Assembly: GCA_017794925.1 (NCBI GenBank)
Contig: CP051238.1
Coordinates: 2,768,120 to 2,832,119, forward strand
Length of the DNA: 64,000 bases
Direction of reading: 5' to 3'
Source: Aestuariibacter sp.
GTDB taxonomy: Bacteria > Pseudomonadota > Gammaproteobacteria > Enterobacterales > Alteromonadaceae
Within the stretch, counting starts at the first letter, position 1. Each line of letters begins with the position of its first letter. Below the pieces are notes generated by a model. It worked only from the letters and a program-made list of their open reading frames with translations, was not told where the DNA came from and ran no database searches. This document shows, one piece after another, positions 8,618 to 17,353 of the stretch. A program made the position numbers and the translations under genes.

Positions 8618-9811
8618 TTACTTTTCCAGTAGGGTTTGTGCCAGAGCAATGAGCGCTAAATCGCTGTTGGCTGGCCCGATAAGCGATAAACCACAAGGGG
8701 CGCCGCTTAGGGTAAATAACGGCAGGTGTAGTTGTGGCAAACCAGCCAGACCAGCAATGGCAGTTAAATTTAATAGTTGTTTTCGGTATTCTCCCAACGC
8801 AGCAGCAGGTGTACTGAGTAACGGTGCGCTGCCTGGGGTTGTTGGCAGTACACCTATGGTGTCAGCCGTCATGGTATGTGCCGCCCACTCCTTTACGCGT
8901 TGCTGTACGGATTTGGCGTCTTCAACGTCTTGTGCTGTGATCTTTGCGCATGCGTTGAATCGTTCGGCAATGTCACTGGCAAAAACAGGGGAGTACTGAG
9001 TTATCCATTCACCGTGTTGTTGCCAAATTTCGTATCCCTGAAGTACCCGAAAGGCCTCTGATAACGACAGAGATTCAAGTGCTGTTTCATCCGCTGAACA
9101 TTGTTCAATGCGGCTTACCGATAACCATTGTTTGATTTGATCACGGTGTTCAACCCGGTCAATCGCATTATCCAGTGAGCATAACTTCGGTGCATTAAAT
9201 GAAACCTGAGACTTACCTGCCAGTAAACATTGCATGGATACTGCTAATGTCTCCAGATCTCTGGTCAACACGCCAACCGTGTCAAAGCCGGGAGCCAGGG
9301 CGACTAACCCATCTGCATCTACCAGCCCATGGGTAGGGCGCAGGCCAAATAAGCCGTTATAGCTGGCAGGAACGCGAATGGAGCCACCGGTATCGGTACC
9401 TAATCCGATGTCGGCTAATCCGGCACTCACCGCGGTGGCTGAACCACTTGAGGAACCGCCCGGCAAACGGTCTGGGGTCACCGGGTTAATCGGTGTGCCG
9501 TAATGGATATTCTGGCCGTTCAGACTGTAAGCCAATTCATCCGTGATGGTTTTACCTGCCAGTGTGGCACCTTCGTGGCATAACAGACTCACGGCAGACG
9601 CGGTTTCATTGGCTATGTCATGACTGGCTGCCCAATCCGGATTGCCCGCAGTAGTCGGCAAACCTGAAATATGAAACAGGTCTTTAACTGCCAGACGCTT
9701 GTCAGATAACAGATGACCTGCCATGTCGGTGGTCGACGGCATACTGATTATGTTGTTGGTCTGAGTGTCGGGCACCCAAACAAATGGCGATTGTACGCTA
9801 TGGTGTTTCAT
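8618..9811 (-). CDS. Amidase signature family hydrolase
   Basis: A 397-residue amidase signature enzyme with the Ser-cisSer-Lys triad: Lys43 (AVKDLF), the GGSSSG stretch at 118-123, and Ser144 in TGGSIRVPAS. It is short for the family (often 450-500) and lacks an evident C-terminal extension. The sequence looks closest to the indoleacetamide/AtzE-like branch. In Klebsiella the oxalurate cluster contains the amidase HpxY next to HpxW, so a role in cleaving a ureide such as oxalurate is plausible, but the small partner HpxX is not seen. First gene of the leftward ureide operon; a TGAAAC palindrome lies 30 bp before its start. Confidence 0.8.
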   Translation of the reverse strand: MKHHSVQSPFVWVPDTQTNNIISMPSTTDMAGHLLSDKRLAVKDLFHISGLPTTAGNPDWAASHDIANETASAVSLLCHEGATLAGKTITDELAYSLNGQNIHYGTPINPVTPDRLPGGSSSGSATAVSAGLADIGLGTDTGGSIRVPASYNGLFGLRPTHGLVDADGLVALAPGFDTVGVLTRDLETLAVSMQCLLAGKSQVSFNAPKLCSLDNAIDRVEHRDQIKQWLSVSRIEQCSADETALESLSLSEAFRVLQGYEIWQQHGEWITQYSPVFASDIAERFNACAKITAQDVEDAKSVQQRVKEWAAHTMTADTIGVLPTTPGSAPLLSTPAAALGEYRKQLLNLTAIAGLAGLPQLHLPLFTLSGAPCGLSLIGPANSDLALIALAQTLLEK

Positions 9812-9841
9812 GAGCTGAAATGTTGCAGGGGGATAGCTCTA

Positions 9842-9857
9842 TGAAACAATCGTTTCA
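9842..9857. promoter_or_regulatory. TGAAAC-N4-GTTTCA palindrome, candidate RpiR operator
   Basis: TGAAACAATCGTTTCA is a perfect palindrome 30 bp before the amidase gene, in the 104-bp gap after the RpiR-type regulator gene. A further TGAAAC half-site occurs at 9871. The position suits an operator controlled by the neighbouring regulator, but the binding protein is inferred. Confidence 0.5.
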
Positions 9858-9915
9858 GGATTAAGTCAAGTGAAACGTTTGTTAAATTAATGTGTTTTTT
9901 CTTAACAAGGTGACG

Positions 9916-10737
9916 CTATTCGGGGTCCAGCTCGCCCATTTGTGCATAAAGCGACGTAATGGTGGAGACGCGGCGGTCGCCTTCATCCCCAAGCAGGGTA
10001 TAAGCCTGATTACAAATCACTGACACCAGACTCATGGGGGCGGCGTAGCTGTCAAACGCAAATTGATTACCTAACTGGCAGAGTAACAGGTGTTTTACGC
10101 GGTCCTGGTAGACCTGTCCGGTAGGATCTGTGAATAGCAGCGTTCTTTCCGGAGGCAAGGCTTCCATCATGCGGGCAAAAATACGCGGGCGTCGACGAAA
10201 ACCAAATACCAGAATGATCTCGTCTGCAGACAAATCCATGATGTCCTCACTCAAACTTTGGCCTGGCTGGGGAAGTAGACGAACATTTGGACGGATTTGT
10301 TTAAGTTGCTGGCGGCAGTGCAGGGCAACCGGGTAACTGTTTCGGTAGCCAATCAGGGTTATTCGTGGGGCATTGGCCAGCAGTTCTGCCACCTGATTAA
10401 TTTGCTCGGCGGGAATGGCTTCCAATGTGCGCTGTAAATTACCCAGCTCAGCGGCAATGTAGTCATGTTGATCAAGGATCTGTTTTACCGGAATACCTGC
10501 GTCACGCTGGAGCACAACATCTTGTTTTGCATCCTGATGAGAGGCATAACCTAATTGTCTGAACAATCTGCTGACCGTCGCTTTCGAGGTATTGGTTTTA
10601 GCCGCGATCTCGGACGTAGAGTCGCTGATAATGGTTAGCGGAAACTGCTGGAGGTAGTTTGCGATCGTTCTCGCAGACGGGGAAAGTTCGGGGTATTTTT
10701 CCCTGATTCTGGCTAGTACACCGTTGTTTTCAGACAC
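9916..10737 (-). CDS. MurR/RpiR family transcriptional regulator
   Basis: A 273-residue two-domain regulator. Residues 1-80 form the RpiR helix-turn-helix (SPSARTIANYLQQFP, then AAKTNTSKATVSRLFRQLGY), and about 125-255 form a sugar-isomerase (SIS) ligand domain with the start motif ITLIGYRNSYPVA. SIS domains usually bind phosphosugars, but RpiR-type HpxU accompanies the oxalurate genes in Klebsiella, so a ureide or related effector is possible. It lies upstream of the amidase gene in the same direction and is likely to control the ureide operon through the TGAAAC palindrome. Confidence 0.85.
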   Translation of the reverse strand: MSENNGVLARIREKYPELSPSARTIANYLQQFPLTIISDSTSEIAAKTNTSKATVSRLFRQLGYASHQDAKQDVVLQRDAGIPVKQILDQHDYIAAELGNLQRTLEAIPAEQINQVAELLANAPRITLIGYRNSYPVALHCRQQLKQIRPNVRLLPQPGQSLSEDIMDLSADEIILVFGFRRRPRIFARMMEALPPERTLLFTDPTGQVYQDRVKHLLLCQLGNQFAFDSYAAPMSLVSVICNQAYTLLGDEGDRRVSTITSLYAQMGELDPE

Positions 10738-10809
10738 TTAACAGCCAACAAATTTTATGAATACACAAGGTTAGTGTAGCGGAGACTGTGGGGAAGGTGT
10801 CAAGAAATT

Positions 10810-10834
10810 TAGGTGCATCGGTTTGATGCACCTA
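10810..10834 (-). terminator. Terminator-like hairpin after SulP gene
   Basis: TAGGTGCATC and GATGCACCTA form a perfect 10-bp stem with a 5-nt loop, 16 nt past the SulP stop codon. On the minus strand AAATTTCTT follows, a weak U-tract. Confidence 0.6.
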
Positions 10835-10849
10835 TATGAGTAAAGCAAA

Positions 10850-12496
10850 TTATGCGTGGGATAGCGCCTGCTTATTCAGACGCTTGTCTTCCTTTGAGGC
10901 GGAACCCTCCACCACTTTACTGGCCGCTTCAAGGGCTTCGGTCAGTGTCGGATAGGTGTCCACTTCTGGCCATGACGCATTGATTCTGTGCAGTACTGTC
11001 AGGATCTCTTCAGTTGCACCGCTAACATACAGCTTTCTGCCTGATGCTTTTGCATCAGATGTTACCGTTTCAACTGCCATCGCTGCAGATACGTCCATGG
11101 TGGGTACCCGCGAGAAATCCAGAATCAGGACCTGTGAACCAGGCTTCACCTGCTCACGGACGTGATGCCCAAGATCTGCAGCAGCACCAAAGCTCAACGG
11201 GCCACCAAAACTAAAGATACTGACTTTGCCTTTGGTTTTTTCCAGCAGAGCGCTTTCTTCCGGGTTGCTCAGAATGTCAGGGATTTTACGCAGTTCTTCA
11301 ATCTGAAGCTGAGCAATCTGACGCACATAAGCCAGTGCAGCCAGTACCACACCAACACCAACAGCGGTGATAAGATCTACGAATACCGTCAGGCCTAAAA
11401 CCAACAGCATGAGTGCGAAGTCCCAGCGAGGACCGGTGTGGGCACGCTTGATATAACTCCAATCCACGATGTCCAGACCCACTTTTACCAGAATACCCGC
11501 CAGTACGGCATGGGGGATCACACTGGCCAGCGGGCTCAGTCCCAACACAATCGCCAGAAGAACCAAAGCGTGGATCATACCAGACAGACGCTCTTTACCA
11601 CCGCTGCGCACGTTTACCACGGTACGCATGGTTGCACCTGCACCGGCAATACCGCCGATAAGACCAGAGATTGTGTTACCGATACCCTGACCAATTAGTT
11701 CCTGACTGCTGTCGTGGCGTGTGCGAGTCATGTTGTCGGCAACCAGTGAGGTTAACAAGCTATCAATAGCACCAAGCACGGCCAGAATAAATGCGGCCTC
11801 AAGGACTAACAGGAGCTTTTCCTGATTGTACACAGGTAAATGCAGGCTAGGCAGACCGGTTGGAATGTTACCCAGAACAGGTACTTCAAAGGCAAACAGG
11901 CTTACCAGTGTGCCAATGATCAGTGCAGCCAGGGCGCCTGGTACGTATTTACCGAGTACCGGAGGCCATTTGTAAGCAATAATCAACGTACCAACACCTA
12001 ACACCAGGGTAGAGAAGTTGATATCAGCCAGCGCAGTTGGCAGGTAGCCCAGTGCACCTAATGTGCCACCTGGTGGTTCATGGCCCAGTAACCGGCCAAT
12101 CTGAAGGATAATGATGATTGCCCCGATACCGGTCATAAATCCGGATATAACCGGGTAGGGAACCAGGCGAATATAATTACCGACACCCAGAAAGCCAAAC
12201 AGGATCTGGAAAATACCGGCTAGCATTACCGCCGTGAAAATAAGCTCAACGTCGCCGGACAAACTGGCAAATAACCCGGCCAGTACCACGACCATCGGGC
12301 CAGTCGGCCCGGAGATCTGAGAAGGGGTGCCGCCAAACAATGCAGCAAAGAAGCCAACGGCAATAGCACCGTACAAACCTGCCATCGGGCCAACGCCCGA
12401 GGCAACACCGAGGGCAAGGGCCAACGGCAAGGCAACAATACCGGCAGTGATACCACCGGTAATGTCGCCTCTAACATTGGAAAGTAAATTTTTCAT
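10850..12496 (-). CDS. SulP family anion (bicarbonate/sulfate) transporter with STAS domain
   Basis: A 548-residue SLC26/SulP protein. The N-terminal two thirds are membrane-embedded, starting with DITGGITAGIVALPLALALGVASG, a SulP hallmark, and FGGTPSQISGPTGPM. A cytoplasmic STAS domain occupies roughly 425-520 (VSIFSFGGPLSFGAA, then LILDFSRVPTMDVSAAMAV). SulP members carry sulfate, bicarbonate, chloride or dicarboxylates. The beta-carbonic anhydrase gene 18 bp upstream in the same direction argues for bicarbonate, as in BicA-like systems. A divergent LysR gene sits beyond the carbonic anhydrase. The STAS tail extends with a charged, poorly structured stretch (about 525-548). Confidence 0.88.
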   Translation of the reverse strand: MKNLLSNVRGDITGGITAGIVALPLALALGVASGVGPMAGLYGAIAVGFFAALFGGTPSQISGPTGPMVVVLAGLFASLSGDVELIFTAVMLAGIFQILFGFLGVGNYIRLVPYPVISGFMTGIGAIIIILQIGRLLGHEPPGGTLGALGYLPTALADINFSTLVLGVGTLIIAYKWPPVLGKYVPGALAALIIGTLVSLFAFEVPVLGNIPTGLPSLHLPVYNQEKLLLVLEAAFILAVLGAIDSLLTSLVADNMTRTRHDSSQELIGQGIGNTISGLIGGIAGAGATMRTVVNVRSGGKERLSGMIHALVLLAIVLGLSPLASVIPHAVLAGILVKVGLDIVDWSYIKRAHTGPRWDFALMLLVLGLTVFVDLITAVGVGVVLAALAYVRQIAQLQIEELRKIPDILSNPEESALLEKTKGKVSIFSFGGPLSFGAAADLGHHVREQVKPGSQVLILDFSRVPTMDVSAAMAVETVTSDAKASGRKLYVSGATEEILTVLHRINASWPEVDTYPTLTEALEAASKVVEGSASKEDKRLNKQALSHA

Positions 12497-12514
12497 TGTT
12501 ATGTCCTACTTGTT

Positions 12515-13168
12515 TTAGCTGGTTGCCAACATTTCTTCTGTGTAGGTTTCACTCATTGGGGCAAACTGGCCTGACTCTTCGTTGTAACAAGTCACTGCTG
12601 CAGTCTCAATGTTGTAGAACCATCCGTGGAGTTTTACCTGACCGGTCGCAATTTTTGCGGCAACGGCTGGGTGAGTACGCAAGTGTTGCATTTGTTGGAC
12701 AACATTTTCTTCAGTCACCAGCTGTAAGTGCTCTTCAGCATTCAGGTCACTGCAACCACAGCGCTCTTTCACTACTTCTGTGGCGACTCTGCAATGGCCT
12801 AACCATTCTTTAACGTGTGGTAGTGCAGATAACGCATCAGTATTGATAGCGCCTTTCATTGCACCGCAATCCGAGTGTCCACAGACCACGATATGAGTAA
12901 CACCCAGTGCGGCAACAGCAAACTCGATAGAGGCTGTCATACCGCCTGTCTGGTTGCTGTGTGGGGGGACAACGTTTCCTGCGTTACGGCATATAAAGAG
13001 ATCGCCCGGCTCGGTTTGAGTTACCAGGTTAGGGTCGATACGGGAATCTGCACAGGTAATGAACAATACTTCTGGATTTTGGCCATTTGCTAACTTTTGG
13101 AAAGCCGCTTTTTTATTGGGGAAAACTTCTTTCTGAAATTTAGCGACGCCAGAGATTACGTGTTCCAT
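12515..13168 (-). CDS. can: Beta-class carbonic anhydrase
   Basis: A 217-residue beta-carbonic anhydrase interconverting CO2 and bicarbonate in the cytoplasm. Zinc and active-site residues are visible: Cys39, Asp41 and Arg43 in CADSRID, then His and Cys in VVCGHSDCGAMKGA about 60 residues later. The frame is open to 13198, but ATG 13168 has AGGAG at a good distance and the family's normal N-terminus. It is the first gene of a leftward pair with the SulP transporter. The LysR gene starts 139 bp away in the opposite direction, as expected for a regulator of this pair. Confidence 0.93.
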   Translation of the reverse strand: MEHVISGVAKFQKEVFPNKKAAFQKLANGQNPEVLFITCADSRIDPNLVTQTEPGDLFICRNAGNVVPPHSNQTGGMTASIEFAVAALGVTHIVVCGHSDCGAMKGAINTDALSALPHVKEWLGHCRVATEVVKERCGCSDLNAEEHLQLVTEENVVQQMQHLRTHPAVAAKIATGQVKLHGWFYNIETAAVTCYNEESGQFAPMSETYTEEMLATS

Positions 13169-13306
13169 TTTGTCACTCCTAAATAGGTTTATTAACATTT
13201 CTTAAACAACGACTTAGTTTTACTTGATAGGCTAATAGAATTATAGCTTACTTCGTGATAGTCTTTTTCTATATGTTGATTTATCTTTGTACATGTTAGG
13301 TTTGAT

Positions 13307-14251
13307 ATGGCTTTACATTCTAAAGGTGCGACCAATACGCAATTGCGCTATTTTGTTGCTCTGGCACGCAATCTTAGTTACCGGCGCACTGCCCAGGTTC
13401 TGGGTATCAGCCAGCCAACACTGACTGCGCAAATTAACGCGTTAGAAAAGACACTGGGGCTCGCTCTGTTTGAGCGATCGCGAAGTGGCACCTTGCTATC
13501 GCCTGAAGGGCGGGTACTGCTACCCTACGCAGAAGATACGTTAAAGGCCTCCGTGCGCTTTGAGGAGAAAGCCAAAGACCTGGCGGGTGGCGCGCAAACC
13601 ACCTATCGCCTGGGCATTCCTCCCACGCTGGGGCCTTATTTATTGCCTTTTATTCTGCCGGAACTTCACAGACGCTACGCCAAATTGAAATTTTACGTGC
13701 GCGAAGCGGCCCCATCGCAGCTCATTCAAGGTATTTTTAATGGTGACTACGACTTAATTATATCACCGTCATCGCAAGAATCATCGCAGCTCATCGTTTC
13801 CAAGCTCTTCGTGGAACCATTGAAGTTTGTCATGCCCAGTGATCATCCACTGGCAGGCAATCAATTTGTTGAAGCAGAACAAATAAGAGGCGAGACGGTG
13901 CTCGCGCTCGAAGATACTCACCATTTCCATCATCAGGTACAGGACATTTGTGCAGAAATTGGTGCGCAGATGGCCCGGGATTATGAGGGCACCAGTTTGG
14001 ATACCTTACGTCAAATGGTTGTGATGGGAATGGGGGTCTCGTTTTTGCCTGGTCTGTATGTGCATTCCGAGCTGCATCGGCCTGACGAACTGCATGTGTG
14101 TGAGTTAAAAGATAAACCGATTGAACGACAGCACAATCTCATCTGGCGAAATACGGCTCCCGGACGCATTTTCTTTCGCGAGCTAGGGAACCATATTCGG
14201 CAGATTATTAACGAGACATTACATCACGCGGTTCAGGTGTCCGATGACTAG
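13307..14251 (+). CDS. LysR family transcriptional regulator
   Basis: A 314-residue LysR-type regulator. The N-terminal winged helix spans about 10-70 (QLRYFVALARNLSYRRTAQVLGISQPTLTAQI), followed by a linker helix and a periplasmic-binding-like effector domain. In this class (CynR, CmpR, OxyR-like) the regulator commonly controls the divergently transcribed gene, here carbonic anhydrase plus SulP. The effector is unknown; inorganic-carbon signals are an inference from the neighbour. The gene starts at ATG 13307; the next gene, on the opposite strand, ends 4 bp after its stop. Confidence 0.88.
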   Translation: MALHSKGATNTQLRYFVALARNLSYRRTAQVLGISQPTLTAQINALEKTLGLALFERSRSGTLLSPEGRVLLPYAEDTLKASVRFEEKAKDLAGGAQTTYRLGIPPTLGPYLLPFILPELHRRYAKLKFYVREAAPSQLIQGIFNGDYDLIISPSSQESSQLIVSKLFVEPLKFVMPSDHPLAGNQFVEAEQIRGETVLALEDTHHFHHQVQDICAEIGAQMARDYEGTSLDTLRQMVVMGMGVSFLPGLYVHSELHRPDELHVCELKDKPIERQHNLIWRNTAPGRIFFRELGNHIRQIINETLHHAVQVSDD

Positions 14252-14255
14252 ACGA

Positions 14256-15188
14256 TTAAACATAGACCCAGTGGGTTAAGCCCTGACTTTCTAAAAATGA
14301 TTTTGCCAGTTCGCCCTGCAGCATTGCCAACGTCGCCAATAATCCGGCTTGTGTGCAGTTGTCTGCAGCTACGGTGACTGAGCGCGGCGGGTTCACTACC
14401 GGGAAGCCAGTAAACGGATTCAGTATATGGCTGTACCGCTGCCCCTTATTGAGTAAATAACGCCGGGCGTCACCACTGGTTGCCAGTCCCCCCTGATAGA
14501 TTTTAACTATCGTGCTCGTATCGCCTGATGTCGCTGCTGGATTTTCAATTCCAATCATCCAGGGCTTATCCTGCTTACGGCGCTCGGTTACCTGAATATC
14601 ACCGCCGAAATTTACCACCGTTGAAATGCCCGGGTGGTTGGCTTTTATCAAGTCAGCGACTTTATCCACCGCATATTCTTTACCAATACCGCCCAGATCT
14701 ATTTCCATCCCGGTTGGAAGGGTAAACTGCGTCGGCGTTAACGTAGTACGTTGCCATCCTATATACGCTAATAAGGGGGCCACCTTGTGTTTATCCGGAA
14801 CATTGTCGCTGCCATCAAATCGCCAGGCTTTTCGAAGTACACCCGCGGTAATGTCGAACATGCCTTCGCTTAAGGTAAAACAGATATCGGCGAAATGGAG
14901 CAACCGGTAGGTTTCTTCATCTATGGTAACGGTTTTCCCCTGGGCGCGATTGATGTTTGATACAACGCTATCCTGACGGTAACGGCTGAACTTATATTCA
15001 ATACGCTTGGCTTCCCGTGCCGCTTGCTCGGTGATTGAGCGGGCTGTTCGACTATCCTGGGTTTCAATCAGGATTTCGCAGGGGCTGGCCATGGCATCGA
15101 ATTCACCGAGGAAGAAGTCTTCTTTTGATGAAACAGAAACCGGCGGGAAGTCCGCCGGTATAGGATTATCAGCCATAGTCACAGTCAT
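14256..15188 (-). CDS. apbE: ApbE family FAD:protein FMN transferase
   Basis: A 310-residue ApbE-type enzyme that attaches FMN covalently to a Thr/Ser of target proteins using FAD. The magnesium/FAD-binding pattern DLGGIGKEYAVDKVAD (164-179) and NFGGDIQV (193-200) are visible, as is GDARRYL and a RYSHILNPFTGFPV block. No signal peptide or lipobox is evident, which is odd because ApbE usually works outside the inner membrane. Its ATG overlaps the DUF3570 stop codon (TAATG), so it is the last gene of the TlpA-DUF4266-DUF3570-ApbE operon. No canonical FMN-bind domain protein is encoded nearby, so the target is unknown. Confidence 0.9.
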   Translation of the reverse strand: MTVTMADNPIPADFPPVSVSSKEDFFLGEFDAMASPCEILIETQDSRTARSITEQAAREAKRIEYKFSRYRQDSVVSNINRAQGKTVTIDEETYRLLHFADICFTLSEGMFDITAGVLRKAWRFDGSDNVPDKHKVAPLLAYIGWQRTTLTPTQFTLPTGMEIDLGGIGKEYAVDKVADLIKANHPGISTVVNFGGDIQVTERRKQDKPWMIGIENPAATSGDTSTIVKIYQGGLATSGDARRYLLNKGQRYSHILNPFTGFPVVNPPRSVTVAADNCTQAGLLATLAMLQGELAKSFLESQGLTHWVYV

Positions 15189-16501
15189 TAAAAGTGATAA
15201 TTGAACTGCAGTATAACCGCTTTTACACTGGGGTAGAGATCCAAATCGGCTAATACGCCAGGTTGTGCGAAACCGGCATTTTTCGGATCCTGCTGATAGT
15301 ACTCAGCACGCACTGCCCACTCGTGGCCATTATCCAGCTTACGTCCGTACTTAAGACCTAAGGTATAGGCTGCCATTTCGCCCACCCGATAATCCGCACT
15401 GGCATACATAGGTAGCTCGTCTGACTGGTTCAGATAAGGCTGGTAAAAGTCAGCGGCAGACTGCTGATAGTAACGGACATGAGGCTGAATATAGCTGTTG
15501 TCCGACAAATTAAAACGCAGTCTTGAATCAATCGTATGCGAGTTGATGTCCCAGTCGTCGGTAGCAAAACGATAAGACAGGTCTACCACACCGTTATCCA
15601 TTGCATACTTGGTTTGCCAGAAGAATGAATGCTTGGTGCGGGTGTCCGGACGATTTTCATAAATCAGGTCCTGCGTCACCCCATTGGTATTGATCACACT
15701 CAGTACTTTGTAGGGATCTGTCGTGTAGCCATCGACAAGACTCAGGCCGTAGTTAAATTGCATTAGCATGCGTCGGTTAATAACCTGAGTGACACCAAAC
15801 AGCATATCCAGGGTGGTTTTGTCTTCACCGCTGTTGTTGCCACTTCCATGGTCGTCGTCTTCACCTTCACCTTCATCTTCAAATTCATCGTCGTAATCGG
15901 CGGGGATCATCATGCTGGACAACGGTGTTGGCTTGCCACCGACGGGGTCAATACTGTCGAATTGATAGGACAAGCCGGCTGACAGCGTGGTATTGCGTTG
16001 AAACAAGTCTTTTTCCAGCAAACCATTCACACCCAGTGACATATAGTCGTATTCTTTAGACACATTAAATCCAGCGGTACCACGCCAGGTATCAGCAAAA
16101 GGCTGCATCCATGACGAGGCCAACTGCACACGGGTATCCCTGAAAGTATCATCCAACGGCGTTTCGCCCGCTGCCACCTGATACGAGTCCTTACCGGAAG
16201 GTCGCGAGAATGTTTGAACGGTGGGTTGCGCGACAGCGCCATTCGCAGACGCGCCGGTCAGCGTATCGAGTACCAGTTTCACGTTGAAGATACTGTCATC
16301 ATCGTTAGTTTTGGTTGCGCTGATGACGCCCTCTGCCAGGCTCACCCGATCAGTTTCACCGTAATATAAAATTGCCGTGTCGAACTTCCAGTCTTTTAAC
16401 ATCGACGTCTCGGTTTCTGCATGTGCCGGAGACTGTCCAAGCAGCGCACATGTCGCGCCCGCCAGAGCTGTGGCAATACTGCCTTTGTTACTTAGTTGCA
16501 T
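15188..16501 (-). CDS. DUF3570 family exported protein
   Basis: A 437-residue protein with a signal peptide (cleavage likely after AHA, near residue 28). It is rich in alternating, aromatic-flanked strands and ends in phenylalanine (QFNYHF), as outer-membrane beta-barrels do. A strongly acidic, probably surface or periplasmic loop runs through about 205-233 with repeated Asp/Glu. The family is uncharacterised. The gene overlaps the DUF4266 gene by 10 bp at its start and the ApbE gene at its stop, so all four are likely co-translated. A role in an extracytoplasmic flavin or redox process is inferred only from ApbE and TlpA. Confidence 0.75.
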   Translation of the reverse strand: MQLSNKGSIATALAGATCALLGQSPAHAETETSMLKDWKFDTAILYYGETDRVSLAEGVISATKTNDDDSIFNVKLVLDTLTGASANGAVAQPTVQTFSRPSGKDSYQVAAGETPLDDTFRDTRVQLASSWMQPFADTWRGTAGFNVSKEYDYMSLGVNGLLEKDLFQRNTTLSAGLSYQFDSIDPVGGKPTPLSSMMIPADYDDEFEDEGEGEDDDHGSGNNSGEDKTTLDMLFGVTQVINRRMLMQFNYGLSLVDGYTTDPYKVLSVINTNGVTQDLIYENRPDTRTKHSFFWQTKYAMDNGVVDLSYRFATDDWDINSHTIDSRLRFNLSDNSYIQPHVRYYQQSAADFYQPYLNQSDELPMYASADYRVGEMAAYTLGLKYGRKLDNGHEWAVRAEYYQQDPKNAGFAQPGVLADLDLYPSVKAVILQFNYHF

Positions 16502-16716
16502 CCGCAGCCGCCTCCTGCAAAGGAACGTCCGCCACTCGTCGCTTCCTTACTAAAATAAATGTGGTCATCTAAACCCAGGTCGATGCCTTCAGCACCCAAG
16601 GCCATTTCGTCTTTTGCCAGCAAGTCGCGTTCCCAGGGTTGCACGCCGAGAGAGGCACAACCGCCAAGTTGACTAAGCGCAATTAACACCGAAACATATA
16701 ACGCTTTACGCTTCAT
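16492..16716 (-). CDS. DUF4266 small lipoprotein with C-terminal Cys-Gly-Cys
   Basis: A 74-residue lipoprotein. The signal ends in a lipobox LGGC with Cys20 as the lipidated residue. The mature part, about 55 residues, is acidic and ends in GGGCGCN, so two cysteines (71 and 73) sit at the extreme C-terminus. I recognise the DUF4266 pattern (short lipoprotein, PWERDLLAKDEM, C-terminal GGxCGCN). It overlaps the TlpA stop by ATGA and the DUF3570 start by 10 bp. The terminal cysteines could bind metal, be a substrate of TlpA, or anchor a modification; no activity is known. Confidence 0.75.
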   Translation of the reverse strand: MKRKALYVSVLIALSQLGGCASLGVQPWERDLLAKDEMALGAEGIDLGLDDHIYFSKEATSGGRSFAGGGCGCN

Positions 16717-17228
16717 TTTGATGACTCCATTTCTTCTATAAGGGTAACGATTTCCTGCTCGTACTGATCTTGTTTATGTACATGGAAACCCTGGTGAGCC
16801 AGTCGTAACTGACCCGTGTGATCGATGAGATAGCTGGTAGGCATACCCGGTACTCTGTAAAGCGCAGGGGCTTTTCCTTCGGGATCAAATGCAACGGGGA
16901 AGTCGGCCGGTAATTTAGCCAGGAATTGGTCGGCAAGGTCACGTTCGGCGTCTACGTTAATTGCGATAATGGTGAAACCACGCTCAGCGTACTTATTTTG
17001 CATCGCGTTCATCCAGGGGAACGAACGCTGGCAGGGTTTACACCAACTTGCCCAGAAATCCAGATACACCACCTGACCCTGATAATCAGACAGTTTATGC
17101 TGCCCCTCTGTCATAGTGAGTAATATATCCGGGGCGGGTTGTTTGGCCATCGCAACAGGGGTAAAGAGTGTTGCGAGCACTAACACGGGTAAACACAATT
17201 TGCGGGCAATGCGTGGTAAAAAGCGCAT
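16713..17228 (-). CDS. TlpA-like thioredoxin-fold protein
   Basis: A 171-residue extracytoplasmic thiol:disulfide protein. A signal peptide (about 1-28, ending VAMA-KQ) is followed by a thioredoxin fold with WASWCKPC; the reactive cysteines are Cys63 and Cys66. The cis-proline region appears as RVPGMPTSYLID. I take ATG 17228, preceded by GAGGA, over the upstream ATG at 17249, which has no ribosome site. First gene of the four-gene operon with DUF4266, DUF3570 and ApbE. It may reduce or oxidise the C-terminal cysteines of the DUF4266 lipoprotein, an inference. Confidence 0.87.
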   Translation of the reverse strand: MRFLPRIARKLCLPVLVLATLFTPVAMAKQPAPDILLTMTEGQHKLSDYQGQVVYLDFWASWCKPCQRSFPWMNAMQNKYAERGFTIIAINVDAERDLADQFLAKLPADFPVAFDPEGKAPALYRVPGMPTSYLIDHTGQLRLAHQGFHVHKQDQYEQEIVTLIEEMESSK

Positions 17229-17353
17229 TAAAACTTCCTCGAATTTCATACTGTTTAACAGTGTAAAAGCCGAAGCTTAAGGAAAACTTATGTTTGAGGG
17301 ATTTCTGTTTTCATCTATTAATGCTTCTGGTATAAATCGCTAAGTGGTTAATA

